A stretch of DNA of 37,992 nucleotides from Betaproteobacteria bacterium (GTDB lineage Bacteria > Pseudomonadota > Gammaproteobacteria > Burkholderiales > Rhodocyclaceae), in the NCBI GenBank assembly GCA_009781085.1, contig WQYV01000015.1:1-37992 (forward strand), written 5' to 3'. Each line of letters starts with the position of its first letter. Within the stretch, counting starts at the first letter, position 1. The notes below the pieces were generated by a model. That model ran no database searches and was not told the DNA's origin. It worked only from the letters and a program-made list of their open reading frames with translations. A program made the position numbers and the translations under genes. Shown here one piece after another: positions 28,644 through 37,992 of this stretch.

Positions 28644-29012
28644 GTGGGCTGGCGGCCAGAGGCGATAACTTTCCTTGCGCGTGGCACCTCACCGTTTTTT
28701 CTTGCGGTAGGCAATGCCCGAGCCACGGACGCCAGTATCCCGCTTGCGCGGCTGCTGGTCGGGAACAATCCATACCTGGCAACGGCGCAAGTTGGCGGAG
28801 CGCAGCCACCACCGGCAAACGCCCCCATCATTCCCTCCATCGTGGAACCCCTACCGCAGGAAAAGCCAGCTTTGCCGCTGAAGGAACGGACTCGCCGCTA
28901 CATCCTATAGGGCGTTTTGCTCGCCACCGTCGCGCTGCTTGCATTCATGACCCGGAAGGCAGCAAAGCACTTACCGCGGGAAGGAGCCAACGCAGAGGAT
29001 AACCACCGCTGA
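28644..29012 (+). pseudogene. DUF3999 protein remnant with in-frame TAG
   Basis: VGWRPEAITFLARGTSPFFLAVGNARATDASIPLARLL...RRYIL[TAG]GVLLATVALLAFMTRKAAKHL*; reading frame continues through the TAG into a hydrophobic C-terminal segment. Confidence 0.65.
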
Positions 29013-29018
29013 TGGGGG

Positions 29019-29996
29019 TCACTCCTCGTCGTTGACGATCTGAAAACTGAACGTCGAAGAAGTAAAGTCTCCGGGAGCAGCTCCCAAGCCGATCATGCCA
29101 TGCCCATGTAGCACGCAATTATCTCGCTTCAATATCACCAGTTCGGCCTCGCGGCCAAATTTAACCCAGGTTCCGTTGGTACTAAAATCCGTCAGCGTGC
29201 ACTGCCCGCCAATCCACTCGATGCGGGCGTGTCGCCGCGACACCCGCCTGTCGTCGATAACCAGCCCGCAACTTTCGCTACGGCCAATGACGAGTGCGCC
29301 GTTTATGGGCAAAATCTGTACATGGCGACCATTTACGTCGAGATTGGCTCTTTGGGTTGACGAGTGTTCATTGAGCAGGTTGAGCGGGCCGGTGATTGTG
29401 GTTTCGGCGGTGTGACGCCAATCGAACCGCCACACCTTGAACAGCCCAGCCTTGCCCTTGATGGCGATACGGTCGATGCCCGTGCAAAGCATGCGCTTCG
29501 ATCCGGGCAAGCGGGTGTATAAGGATTCGCCAAGAAGTATCTCGTTGGACTCAGCACGGTCGCCGAGACGGGCTGCGACGTTGACCGCGTCACCGTAACA
29601 ATCCCCGCGCTGTTCAATGACTGAACCAAATTCGATTCCAATCTTGAGCCCCAAAGGCGTATTCGTACTGTCAATATGCTCCATGTTGCATTCGTAGAGC
29701 ACATCGCGGGTATGAGACGCGGCCTCGACGGCATCTTCGCCTTGGTCGAACAACACCAGTAGCCCGTCGCCAAGGAATTTGACGACACGCCCACCCGCTT
29801 GGGTGAAATGCCTGCCGAGCATTTGGGTACAGCGAGTCACCACTTGGGTCGCAATGGTATTGCCCTGGGACTCAAACAGCTTTGTACTGCCAGTCAAATC
29901 GGCAAACACAACGGCTTTGCCCGCCTGTTCCAGGACTCCCAGCACATTGTTATTCCTACTCCAATCCGCCGTCATTTTCGCTGAATCGTAGAACAC
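29019..29996 (-). CDS. Class III adenylate/guanylate cyclase domain with C-terminal FHA domain
   Basis: VFADLTGSTKLFE, VKFLGDGLLVLFD, YGDAVNVAARLGDRA; FHA LVIGRSESCGLVIDDRRVSRRHARIEW...LTDFSTNGTWV. Confidence 0.92.
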   Translation of the reverse strand: MFYDSAKMTADWSRNNNVLGVLEQAGKAVVFADLTGSTKLFESQGNTIATQVVTRCTQMLGRHFTQAGGRVVKFLGDGLLVLFDQGEDAVEAASHTRDVLYECNMEHIDSTNTPLGLKIGIEFGSVIEQRGDCYGDAVNVAARLGDRAESNEILLGESLYTRLPGSKRMLCTGIDRIAIKGKAGLFKVWRFDWRHTAETTITGPLNLLNEHSSTQRANLDVNGRHVQILPINGALVIGRSESCGLVIDDRRVSRRHARIEWIGGQCTLTDFSTNGTWVKFGREAELVILKRDNCVLHGHGMIGLGAAPGDFTSSTFSFQIVNDEE

Positions 29997-30060
29997 CGGA
30001 ATTGATATTCTAGCACCTCAATGCGTGTTCTCTTTGGGTAAAAAATAAAAACTTTTTCAT

Positions 30061-31317
30061 TCAATCCCGAGAAGGCAATTCTATCTGTTCACCGACACTA
30101 TACTGATAGTCGTGGAATACGTGCTCGACACTCAAAAGACGGTAATTGCCATCCGATTCCCGTAAACTTGTCTCTTTAAGGCGCCATGCAAAGTGTCCAC
30201 ACGTCCAGCAGTGGAAATTACGCATATGCGTACACAGGCAAGTTTTATCCCATATTTTAGGTTTTTCCCCTTCCGGCAATTTCGCTTTCTCACGTTCCCA
30301 GGCTTCCGCGTACTGACAATGCCCGGAAGCATCGAGCAGATAACCAAACGCCTCGCAATTGGGACGTACGCCGCTACCTAGCGCGGGGCATCCTTTGAGC
30401 ATCCGCATCGGATATCCTGTCGGTGAAACGTTATTGACGACGACCTGGTCTTCGTTCGCTCGGAAATAAGCCTGCTTCACGTCGTCCGGCAAACCACATT
30501 CCCGTGTGACGGTAAATCGGGTCGCCACCTGCACGGCGGCAGCCCCCTGCTCCAGGAATTTCGCTGCATCGCCGCCAGTGAAAATCCCCCCAGCGGGAAT
30601 TAACGGGATATCGAGTTTTTCGGCGTGCAGCCAGTCCTGAATTTCCACCAGGATGGTTGCGAGATCATATTTCATCCAGTCTTCTTCCCCGAAACCAAGG
30701 TGCCCGCCTGCCAAAGGGCCTTCGACCACGATGTAATCGGGCAACCTGCCGCTGCCACGGGCATTCTTTTTCAGGAAAAGCTGGAGCGCACGCAAAGATG
30801 AAACGATGATGCCTAGTTTGACGTCGTGGAACCTCGGATGATCCTGGATCAACGCAAAGGAACTCAAATGCAAGCCAGCGGCCAAAGTGATGCCGTCAAT
30901 GCCCGCATCCATTGCCGAGCGCAGCCTGACCCGCAGGGTTTCACGCGGGTTGTTCATGGTTAGCTTTTCCATGCAGTTCATGAACACCAAGCCAGAGCCG
31001 CGCTTAGCTTCCATCGTGCTACCGATATGCAGCCGCGTCGCCTCGGCGAGCAGGCCAAGGTCGAATTGCGCTACTGACTTGTCGAGGTTGCCGACGTTGA
31101 ACTTATACCGCTTGAGCCGATCCTTGACGTAGTGCGTGTGAAAACGCCGGTCAGTGACAGTATGCACCATTGCATCCGAAATATGGCCGATACCGCCCAA
31201 GCGCGCTACTTCGACGGCCAGCGTGGAAGTCGAAATGTCGACCCCCATGCCACCCACCACGATCGGAACCAACTCGTGCGAACCGAGCCGCAGGCGGAAA
31301 TCATCAACACACTTCAT
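30061..31317 (-). CDS. Nitronate monooxygenase-like flavin oxidoreductase
   Basis: PIVVGGMGVDIS, VVEGPLAGGHLGF, IPLIPAGGIFTGGDAAKFLEQGAAAVQVATRF; Cys-rich C-terminus CLCTHMRNFHCWTCGHF. Confidence 0.88.
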   Translation of the reverse strand: MKCVDDFRLRLGSHELVPIVVGGMGVDISTSTLAVEVARLGGIGHISDAMVHTVTDRRFHTHYVKDRLKRYKFNVGNLDKSVAQFDLGLLAEATRLHIGSTMEAKRGSGLVFMNCMEKLTMNNPRETLRVRLRSAMDAGIDGITLAAGLHLSSFALIQDHPRFHDVKLGIIVSSLRALQLFLKKNARGSGRLPDYIVVEGPLAGGHLGFGEEDWMKYDLATILVEIQDWLHAEKLDIPLIPAGGIFTGGDAAKFLEQGAAAVQVATRFTVTRECGLPDDVKQAYFRANEDQVVVNNVSPTGYPMRMLKGCPALGSGVRPNCEAFGYLLDASGHCQYAEAWEREKAKLPEGEKPKIWDKTCLCTHMRNFHCWTCGHFAWRLKETSLRESDGNYRLLSVEHVFHDYQYSVGEQIELPSRD

Positions 31318-31403
31318 TAGGCATGTCCGTTTTGACGCAGTTCGTCATTATCGCCTACTACTGCACTCAACGCACCACGGCATTGTCCCTAAGCTGTGCA
31401 TCA

Positions 31404-33248
31404 TCATTCGACCGTAACGCTTTTGGCGAGATTACGCGGCTTATCGACATCCGTACCCCGCACCAAGGCCACATGGTAAGCAAGCAACTGCAACGGAACG
31501 ACGTGCAGCACCGGGGACAACATGCCATAATGCTCGGGCATGTGCATGATATGTATGCCTTCCGAGGCGGCAATCCCGCAATCGTCATCAGCAAATACGT
31601 AAAGCTCGCCCCCTCTGGCGCGCACTTCCTGCAAGTTGGATTTGAGTTTTTCGAGCAGGTCATCGGCGGGTGACACCGCGATGACCGGCATCCGTTCATC
31701 GACGAGCGCAAGCGGCCCATGCTTGAGTTCGCCTGCGGCATACGCCTCCGCGTGGATATAGGAAATCTCTTTAAGTTTGAGCGCGCCTTCCATCGCAATC
31801 GGCCAGTGCTGGCCGCGCCCGAGGAACAGCGCGTGCTCCTTGTTCGCAAAACGTTCGGCCCAGCGTTCGATTTCCGGTTCGAGTTCGAGCACTTTTTGCA
31901 CCGCAGCCGGTAAATGGCAGAGCGCGGCCAGGTGTTTTTCTTCCTCACTCACGGACAGGCACCCGTTGCGTTTGGCCAATGCCAGTGTCAGCAATGCAAA
32001 AGCCACGAGTTGCGTGGTAAATGCCTTGGTCGAAGCTACACCGATTTCAGGCCCCGCACGGGTAATGAACCGCAGGGCCGCTTCACGCGCAATGGCCGAT
32101 TCCGGTACGTTGCAGATGGCTAACGTGCGTTCCATCCCCAGTTCGCGCGAATATTTAAGCGCAGCCAGCGTATCGGCCGTCTCGCCCGACTGGGATACCG
32201 CCACCACCAGCGTGCTGGGATCGGCCACCGGCTTGCGGTAGCGGTATTCGCTGGCAATTTCTACCGAAACGGGCAACCCCGCAATCGCTTCCAGCCAGTA
32301 ACGCGCTACCAGCCCAGCGTGATAGCTAGTTCCACACGCCAGAATCTGTACCCGGCGCACCCCAGCAAACACCTCGGCAGCCCGCTCCCCAAAAATTTCC
32401 TCCGGAACCGAATGGTTTCCCAAAACCAACCCCAACGTATTCGAGATGGCCTGCGGTTGCTCGAAGATTTCCTTCTGCATGAAATGCCGGTAGGGGCCAA
32501 GTTCCACCGCTTCGGCCACGAGGCTGGAAAGATGCGCCGGACGTTCCACGGGCTCGCCATTCGCACGCACGATGCGGATGGCCTCGCGGGAAAGCTCGGC
32601 AATGTCGCCCTCTTCCAAGTAAATCACCTTGCGCGTCACCTGGAGCAAGGCCGCGACATCGGAAGCCGCGTACATCCCATCTTCGCCGACCCCCAACAGC
32701 AGGGGCGCACCGTGCCGCGCCACCACCGCCCGCGCAGAGTCGGAACCTGCGAGGACCCCAATCGCGTAAGCGCCTTCCAGTTCGCTCACTGCCAGGCGCA
32801 CAGCCTCAAACAGGTCGGGCACGCTTTGCAGCTTATGGTGGATCAGATGCGCAATGGCCTCGGTATCGGTATCGGAGACGAACACATAGCCATGTGCCTG
32901 CAACCCAGCGCGGATCGACTCGAAATTTTCGATGATACCGTTATGCACCACAGCCACGCCTTCCGACAGATGCGGATGTGCATTGCGCTCCGACGGTACA
33001 CCATGCGTCGCCCAGCGCGTATGAGCAATGCCGAGGGAAGCCGACAGGTGGCTGGAGCCGACCTTCGATGCCAGTTCGGCGACACGGCCGCAGGCCCGCA
33101 GCCGGACGAGCGCGCTGGAGCCTTCGCCCTGCCCATCGACCACGGCCAGCCCGGCAGAATCGTAACCGCGATATTCGAGTCTGCTCAAACCCTCGATGAG
33201 TACGGGGACGATATTCCGGGAAGCGTTAGCAACAACGATGCCGCACAT
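31404..33248 (-). CDS. glmS: Glutamine--fructose-6-phosphate aminotransferase (isomerizing)
   Basis: [39 protein letters not shown] domains, C-terminal [26 protein letters not shown]. Confidence 0.97.
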   Translation of the reverse strand: MCGIVVANASRNIVPVLIEGLSRLEYRGYDSAGLAVVDGQGEGSSALVRLRACGRVAELASKVGSSHLSASLGIAHTRWATHGVPSERNAHPHLSEGVAVVHNGIIENFESIRAGLQAHGYVFVSDTDTEAIAHLIHHKLQSVPDLFEAVRLAVSELEGAYAIGVLAGSDSARAVVARHGAPLLLGVGEDGMYAASDVAALLQVTRKVIYLEEGDIAELSREAIRIVRANGEPVERPAHLSSLVAEAVELGPYRHFMQKEIFEQPQAISNTLGLVLGNHSVPEEIFGERAAEVFAGVRRVQILACGTSYHAGLVARYWLEAIAGLPVSVEIASEYRYRKPVADPSTLVVAVSQSGETADTLAALKYSRELGMERTLAICNVPESAIAREAALRFITRAGPEIGVASTKAFTTQLVAFALLTLALAKRNGCLSVSEEEKHLAALCHLPAAVQKVLELEPEIERWAERFANKEHALFLGRGQHWPIAMEGALKLKEISYIHAEAYAAGELKHGPLALVDERMPVIAVSPADDLLEKLKSNLQEVRARGGELYVFADDDCGIAASEGIHIMHMPEHYGMLSPVLHVVPLQLLAYHVALVRGTDVDKPRNLAKSVTVE

Positions 33249-33269
33249 GCAGTCTCTCCAACAGATAGA

Positions 33270-34634
33270 TCACTCGCCGCTCTTTTTGGCGGGCCGTGCC
33301 CAGCCCGCGTGACTTTGCTGCCGGGCACGCGACACCGTAAGCTGGCCGGGCGGCGCGTCGCGCGTAAGTGTCGTTCCTGCCCCAAGCGTTGCGCCCTGGC
33401 CAACCCGCACGGGCGCAACCAGTTGGGTATCGGAACCGATGAACGCATCGTCGCCGATCTCGGTGCGGTATTTGTTGGCCCCATCGTAATTGCAGGTGAT
33501 GGTTCCCGCGCCGATATTGACCCGCATCCCTACATCTGCATCGCCGATATACGATAGATGGTTGGCCTTGGAATCGTCGGCAATGTTGCTGTTCTTGATC
33601 TCGACGAAATTGCCGATATGCACGCCATTGGCAAGCACGGTCCCGGGCCGGGTACGGGCAAAGGGACCCAGTACGCACGCTTGACCCGTCGCCGTGCCAT
33701 CGAGATGCGAAAACGGCGCTATGCGCGTCCCGTTGCCAATCCGGACATCGCGAAGTACGCAGTTCGCGCCTACGGCAACACCGTCACCCAATTCGACCCG
33801 CCCTTCAAATACGCAATTAACGTCAATCTCGACATCGCACCCGCAAACAAGTTCGCCGCGCACGTCGAGCCGCGCTGGGTCGATGAGCGTCACCCCGGCA
33901 TCCATGAGCCTGTGCGCCACGGACGCCTGGAACATCCGTTCAAGGGCGGACAGTTGCTCTTTACTGTTGACCCCAAGCGTTTCGGAGACATCATCGGGCG
34001 CAACCGTGGCAACTTCCACGCCATCGCTAACTGCAAGGCCGATGATGTCGGTCAGGTAATACTCGCCCTGGACGTTGTCGTTACCGATGCGATCAAGCCA
34101 GTCGCGCAACTTGGCCGCAGGCGCAACGAGGATACCGGTATTGACTTCGTGCACGTGGCGCTCGTCAGACGTTGCGTCTTTCTCTTCAACGATGCGCGTC
34201 ACGCGGCCTGCGCCATCGCGCAGGATACGCCCATATCCTACCGGATCATCAAGTTTGACCGTGAGCAGTGCCAACCGATCCCGTCCTGCCGCATCCATCA
34301 AGCGCGTGAGCGTATGCGCACCGATCAGGGGCACATCGCCGTAGAGCACCAACACCTGCGATTCATCGGACAAACATGGCATAGCCTGTTGTACTGCATG
34401 CCCCGTCCCGAGTTGCTGGCTTTGCTCCACCCAAACGACATCTGGCGCATTGAGCCGGGAGCGTACCGCCTCGCCGCCATGGCCGTAAACAACGCAAATC
34501 TGCCGTGCCCCAAGGGCGCGGGCACTCGACAGCACATGGGCAAGCAACGGGCGACCCGCAAGCGGTTGCAATACCTTTGGCAAAACAGAACGCATGCGTT
34601 TGCCCTGCCCAGCGGCAAGAATCACGACTTCCAT
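33270..34634 (-). CDS. glmU: Bifunctional UDP-GlcNAc pyrophosphorylase / glucosamine-1-phosphate N-acetyltransferase
   Basis: [33 protein letters not shown], left-handed beta-helix repeats, [37 protein letters not shown]. Confidence 0.97.
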   Translation of the reverse strand: MEVVILAAGQGKRMRSVLPKVLQPLAGRPLLAHVLSSARALGARQICVVYGHGGEAVRSRLNAPDVVWVEQSQQLGTGHAVQQAMPCLSDESQVLVLYGDVPLIGAHTLTRLMDAAGRDRLALLTVKLDDPVGYGRILRDGAGRVTRIVEEKDATSDERHVHEVNTGILVAPAAKLRDWLDRIGNDNVQGEYYLTDIIGLAVSDGVEVATVAPDDVSETLGVNSKEQLSALERMFQASVAHRLMDAGVTLIDPARLDVRGELVCGCDVEIDVNCVFEGRVELGDGVAVGANCVLRDVRIGNGTRIAPFSHLDGTATGQACVLGPFARTRPGTVLANGVHIGNFVEIKNSNIADDSKANHLSYIGDADVGMRVNIGAGTITCNYDGANKYRTEIGDDAFIGSDTQLVAPVRVGQGATLGAGTTLTRDAPPGQLTVSRARQQSHAGWARPAKKSGE

Positions 34635-34968
34635 GAGTATCTCAAGAAAAAACTTGGCAATTTTAGCACCTAGCGAACCCGCTTACCCGCTACCGTGGCG
34701 CGCTTCCCCTTTCTGAACTTGTGAACTGACCTCAGAGGGCGTGACGGAGAAAGTTCCCTCCTATTAAGGGGGTGACAGAAAACTTCCCCCATATCGATTT
34801 TCAAACATATTTGAACATCTTTCCGGTATGCTGACAGGTAGCATCGCAGCAGAGTTATTGTAGTACCTGTAAAGCAGTACCCGTTGAACACGCATGCACC
34901 GTGCAAATGCGTGCATTATCATGTACCGTCGCACGGAGATCGACCATCATAAAAAGGGAGGCACTCAC

Positions 34969-36153
34969 ATGAAATCCATTCTCGTCCTCAACGCAGGTTC
35001 GTCGAGCCTGAAATTCGCTATCTTCCCGCTAGAACCTGTGCTGGCCGAGCATCCGGCCCTTTCGGGCCAGATCGAAGGCATTGGAGCCACCCCACAGCTT
35101 TCTGCCAAAACATCCGAAGGCAAACGCTATAAAGAGGAGATCGCCCTCACGGGCGACTTGAACGAACAACACAAAGCGTCCCTTACTTACCTGTTCCGCT
35201 GGCTCGAAACCAATGCGCCAGAATTGAAAATTTCTGCCGCAGGCCACCGCGTAGTACATGGCGGGGAAGACTACAGTGTCCCGATCAAGCTCGATGCCAC
35301 TAGCTTGGCCAAACTCGAAACCCTCATCCCCCTTGCGCCATTGCACCAACCGCATAACCTGCGCCCGGTAGGGGAGATTTTTAAACTGCTGCCTGATGTA
35401 CCGCAAATTGCCTGTTTTGACACCGCCTTTCACCGGCACAATCCGGAAGTCGCGCAAATCTACGGCCTGCCGCGCGCCCTCACGAAGGGCGGCATCAAGA
35501 GCTACGGCTTCCACGGCATTTCCTACGATTACATAACCCGCACCCTGCCCCAAGTTATTGGGGAAAAGGCCAAAGGCGGGATCGTCATCGCCCACCTTGG
35601 TAACGGTTCCTCGATGGCTGCCGTGCGCAACGGCATTGGCGTGGCCACGACGATGGGCTTTTCCACCCTCAACGGGCTGCTCATGGGAACCCGTTGCGGC
35701 TCCATCGACCCTGGCGTCCTGCTCTATCTGATCGACCAGAAAGGCATGGACTACAAGTCGCTCACCCAGTTGCTGTACAAGGAATCGGGCCTCTTAGGCG
35801 TTTCTGGGATTAGCCAGGATATGCGCGCCCTGCTGTCTTCGGACACCTCCGAAGCCCGCGAGGCGGTCGATCTTTTCTGTTACCGGATTGCCCGCGAAGT
35901 GGGTTCGCTCGCGGCAGCGGCGGGCGGGATCGATGCGTTGGTCTTTACCGGCGGCATTGGTGAAAATGCTGTTGCCATCCGCGAACGTGTCTGTGCCCTC
36001 TCGGCCTGGGTTGGCATCGACATCGACCTAGCAGCCAACAACGAAAGCAAACTACGCATCGACAGCCCAAAGAGCCGCGTTGCCGTCTGTGTCGTACCAA
36101 CCAACGAAGAGGGCCTAATCGCCCGCTACACCGCCGAAATCTTGAAGCTGTAA
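34969..36153 (+). CDS. ackA: Acetate kinase
   Basis: MKSILVLNAGSSSLKFAIF, HRVVHGGEDYS, FDTAFH, HLGNGSSMAAVRNG, DPGVLLYL, FTGGIGENAVAIRERVC; RBS AAAAAGGGAGG upstream. Confidence 0.96.
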   Translation: MKSILVLNAGSSSLKFAIFPLEPVLAEHPALSGQIEGIGATPQLSAKTSEGKRYKEEIALTGDLNEQHKASLTYLFRWLETNAPELKISAAGHRVVHGGEDYSVPIKLDATSLAKLETLIPLAPLHQPHNLRPVGEIFKLLPDVPQIACFDTAFHRHNPEVAQIYGLPRALTKGGIKSYGFHGISYDYITRTLPQVIGEKAKGGIVIAHLGNGSSMAAVRNGIGVATTMGFSTLNGLLMGTRCGSIDPGVLLYLIDQKGMDYKSLTQLLYKESGLLGVSGISQDMRALLSSDTSEAREAVDLFCYRIAREVGSLAAAAGGIDALVFTGGIGENAVAIRERVCALSAWVGIDIDLAANNESKLRIDSPKSRVAVCVVPTNEEGLIARYTAEILKL

Positions 36154-36174
36154 TAAACTTTCACGGAGGAATTC

Positions 36175-36756
36175 ATGGGCTACAAAGTTCCTATCGGCAT
36201 CTCGAACAAGCACTTGCACCTGTCCGAGCAAGACCTGGCGGCACTGTTCGGCGAGGGTTATAAGCTCACGTCGTACAAACCCCTCGTGCAACCAGGGCAA
36301 TACGCCGCGCACGAACAGGTCGACGTCATCGGTCCCAAAGGTTCGTTTAAGAACATGCGTGTCATCGGTCCAACCCGTCCACAAACGCAGGTCGAGTTCT
36401 CCCTGACGGATGCGCGTGTGCTTGGCATCGATCCACCTGTGCGGGAATCCGGCAAATTGGAGGGTTCCCCGGGTGTCAAGCTCGTTGGCCCCAAGGGTGA
36501 AGTCGAACTGAAATCCGGCGTGATCGTGGCCTTGCGCCACATCCACCTCTCGCCGGAGCAGGCCAAGGAAGCAGGGGTCCAAGACAAGGATCTCGTCGAT
36601 GTCAAAACCTACGGCAAAAGGCCGCTGATTTTTGAAGACGTGCTCATCCGTTCAGGCGAACCCCATTTCCGCGAGTTCCACATCGATACCGATGAGGCCA
36701 ACGCGGCTGGCATCGCCAACAACGACGAAGCGGAAATCATCAGGAAGAAAAACTAG
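36175..36756 (+). CDS. pduL: Phosphate propanoyltransferase (PduL-type phosphotransacylase)
   Basis: VPIGISNKHLHLSEQDLAALFG, VALRHIHLSPEQAKEAGVQDKDLVDV, REFHIDTDEANAAGI. Confidence 0.95.
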   Translation: MGYKVPIGISNKHLHLSEQDLAALFGEGYKLTSYKPLVQPGQYAAHEQVDVIGPKGSFKNMRVIGPTRPQTQVEFSLTDARVLGIDPPVRESGKLEGSPGVKLVGPKGEVELKSGVIVALRHIHLSPEQAKEAGVQDKDLVDVKTYGKRPLIFEDVLIRSGEPHFREFHIDTDEANAAGIANNDEAEIIRKKN

Positions 36757-36869
36757 GAGAGGGGAAACCTGGCGAGGGAGGGTTTTTGGGAGATCTAGCG
36801 ATTGCCGGAATAATTGTTTTTCGACAATTACGCATCGCTTCCCAACCCCTCCCCTGATCAGGGGCAAAT

Positions 36870-37517
36870 ATGGGTTGCTTTCGCCTATTGCCGTGGCTTA
36901 CCTGTATCCAGACGGCAACAGGTTTTTTTTTCCTCACCTGCTTCAGCATTAACGGTTGCGCGCAGACGCAGCCCGCCGTCGATGAAGGCGACATCATTTT
37001 TCACACCTCGCGTTCAGTGCAAAGCCAAGCCATACAGCAGGCAACCGGATCGCGCTACAGCCACATGGGCATCATCCTGTTCCGGCAGGGCAAACCTTAT
37101 GTTTTTGAAGCGTCTGCCAAGGTGGTATATACCCCGCTGACCGAATGGATTGCCCGTGGCACAAATAGGCACTACGTAGTCAAGCGCTTGAAAACCGCCC
37201 AACAGAACCTGACGCCGGAAGCCTTGGGAAAACTACGCAAAACGGCCGAAACATTCACCGGTAAACCTTACGACCTAACTTTCGAATGGTCGGACGAGCG
37301 CATCTATTGCTCGGAACTGGTCTGGAAAATCTACGACCGCGCACTCGGCATACAAATCGGGAAATTGCAGAAAATCAGGGAATTCAACCTCAACGCACCG
37401 GCAGTCAAACAAAAAATCCAAGAACGTTACGGCAACAACATACCACTGGAAGAAACCGTCATTTCCCCGCAAGCCATGTTTGAATCGCCGTTATTGACGG
37501 TTGTGGCCGAAAAATAG
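36870..37517 (+). CDS. YiiX-like permuted papain-fold amidase (NlpC/P60 superfamily), lipoprotein-like N-terminus
   Basis: EGDIIFHTSRSVQSQAIQQATGSRYSHMGIIL, YVFEASAKVVYTPLTEWI, IYCSELVWKIYDRALG. Confidence 0.82.
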   Translation: MGCFRLLPWLTCIQTATGFFFLTCFSINGCAQTQPAVDEGDIIFHTSRSVQSQAIQQATGSRYSHMGIILFRQGKPYVFEASAKVVYTPLTEWIARGTNRHYVVKRLKTAQQNLTPEALGKLRKTAETFTGKPYDLTFEWSDERIYCSELVWKIYDRALGIQIGKLQKIREFNLNAPAVKQKIQERYGNNIPLEETVISPQAMFESPLLTVVAEK

Positions 37518-37619
37518 GGTGTTCTATTACTCCCCTCTCCCGCTTGAGTGGACTAAACACCAGACACCTTGAACCGCTGCCCCCCAAAGGGCACTTCGGG
37601 TAATCATTTTTTGCTCCCT

Positions 37620-37992
37620 TCAGACAGCCTTGTTCTGCTTGACATCCCAACCGCCCGTGACCGTGGCCAGCATGCTGCCGCCCTTGTCTTGCTCTTTGGC
37701 TTCGATCTTGATTTTGGAATAGCACATATTGACGGATTCGACCCATTCGGCTCCCTCGGAGCCGAATGGGTCGACACCCGTAATCAGCACGTCTTCCAGC
37801 GTAATAAGGATGTATTCCTGCTGCCCGCCGCCGGACTTGTAGACCGACACCAGCACTTTCGGGATATGCTTGCCTGCGGCGCAATACTGGAAAAGGTTGG
37901 GCGAGGACTTGTCAAAGTGGTGCGAGAAGGACAATGCCCCAAAACTGGCCTTGCCCACGCCTCCGCCGCCGCCGGACGCCATCGCGGAAGAC
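37620..37992 (-). CDS. hcp: Hcp family type VI secretion system protein (5' end cut by window edge)
   Basis: GKASFGALSFSHHFDKSSPNLFQYCAAGKHIPKVLVSVYKSGGGQQEYILITLEDVLITGVDP...ESVNMCYSKIKIEAKEQDKGGSM; frame open to window end. Confidence 0.88.
   Translation of the reverse strand, partial: SSAMASGGGGGVGKASFGALSFSHHFDKSSPNLFQYCAAGKHIPKVLVSVYKSGGGQQEYILITLEDVLITGVDPFGSEGAEWVESVNMCYSKIKIEAKEQDKGGSMLATVTGGWDVKQNKAV

Noticed and set aside
32319-34673. Long plus-strand ORFs of 412 and 371 aa
   Set aside because: Antisense to glmS and glmU; no recognisable domains; frame-shadow artefacts.

Overview
A compact window from a proteobacterial chromosome, probably betaproteobacterial (inference from gene content and order). 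Mostly housekeeping: partial rpmI, infC (non-canonical ATC start), thrS, tRNA-Val(GAC), a GDT1-family exporter, a SIR2-family deacylase, pyrE, a DAHP synthase, serB, ygiQ, ispF, ispD, a SirB2-like protein, nnrS, a Sua5-type protein, purK, lapG-lapD, a pcm-like methyltransferase, a TolC-family channel, REC-Hpt and REC-HD-GYP regulators, a class III cyclase with FHA domain, a nitronate monooxygenase-like protein, glmS, glmU, ackA, pduL, a YiiX-like hydrolase and a partial Hcp (type VI secretion). Points that stand out: (1) an uncharacterised cassette at 3.3-5.25 kb, one orphan protein followed by two tandem, partly diverged copies of a short membrane-anchored protein plus relic fragments of the same unit, with an architecture like effector plus duplicated immunity genes; (2) a GC-rich palindromic repeat family that extends the coding frame into the N-termini of two genes (ygiQ and the TolC-family gene); (3) a decayed DUF2339-DUF3999 locus with a MITE-like element between the remnants; (4) a perfect 17-bp-arm hairpin inside the hcp coding sequence; (5) two degenerate transposase genes flanking sirB2-nnrS; (6) c-di-GMP related genes (lapG-lapD, HD-GYP) in one ~8 kb stretch. 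All family assignments come from reading translations by eye; no database search was run.
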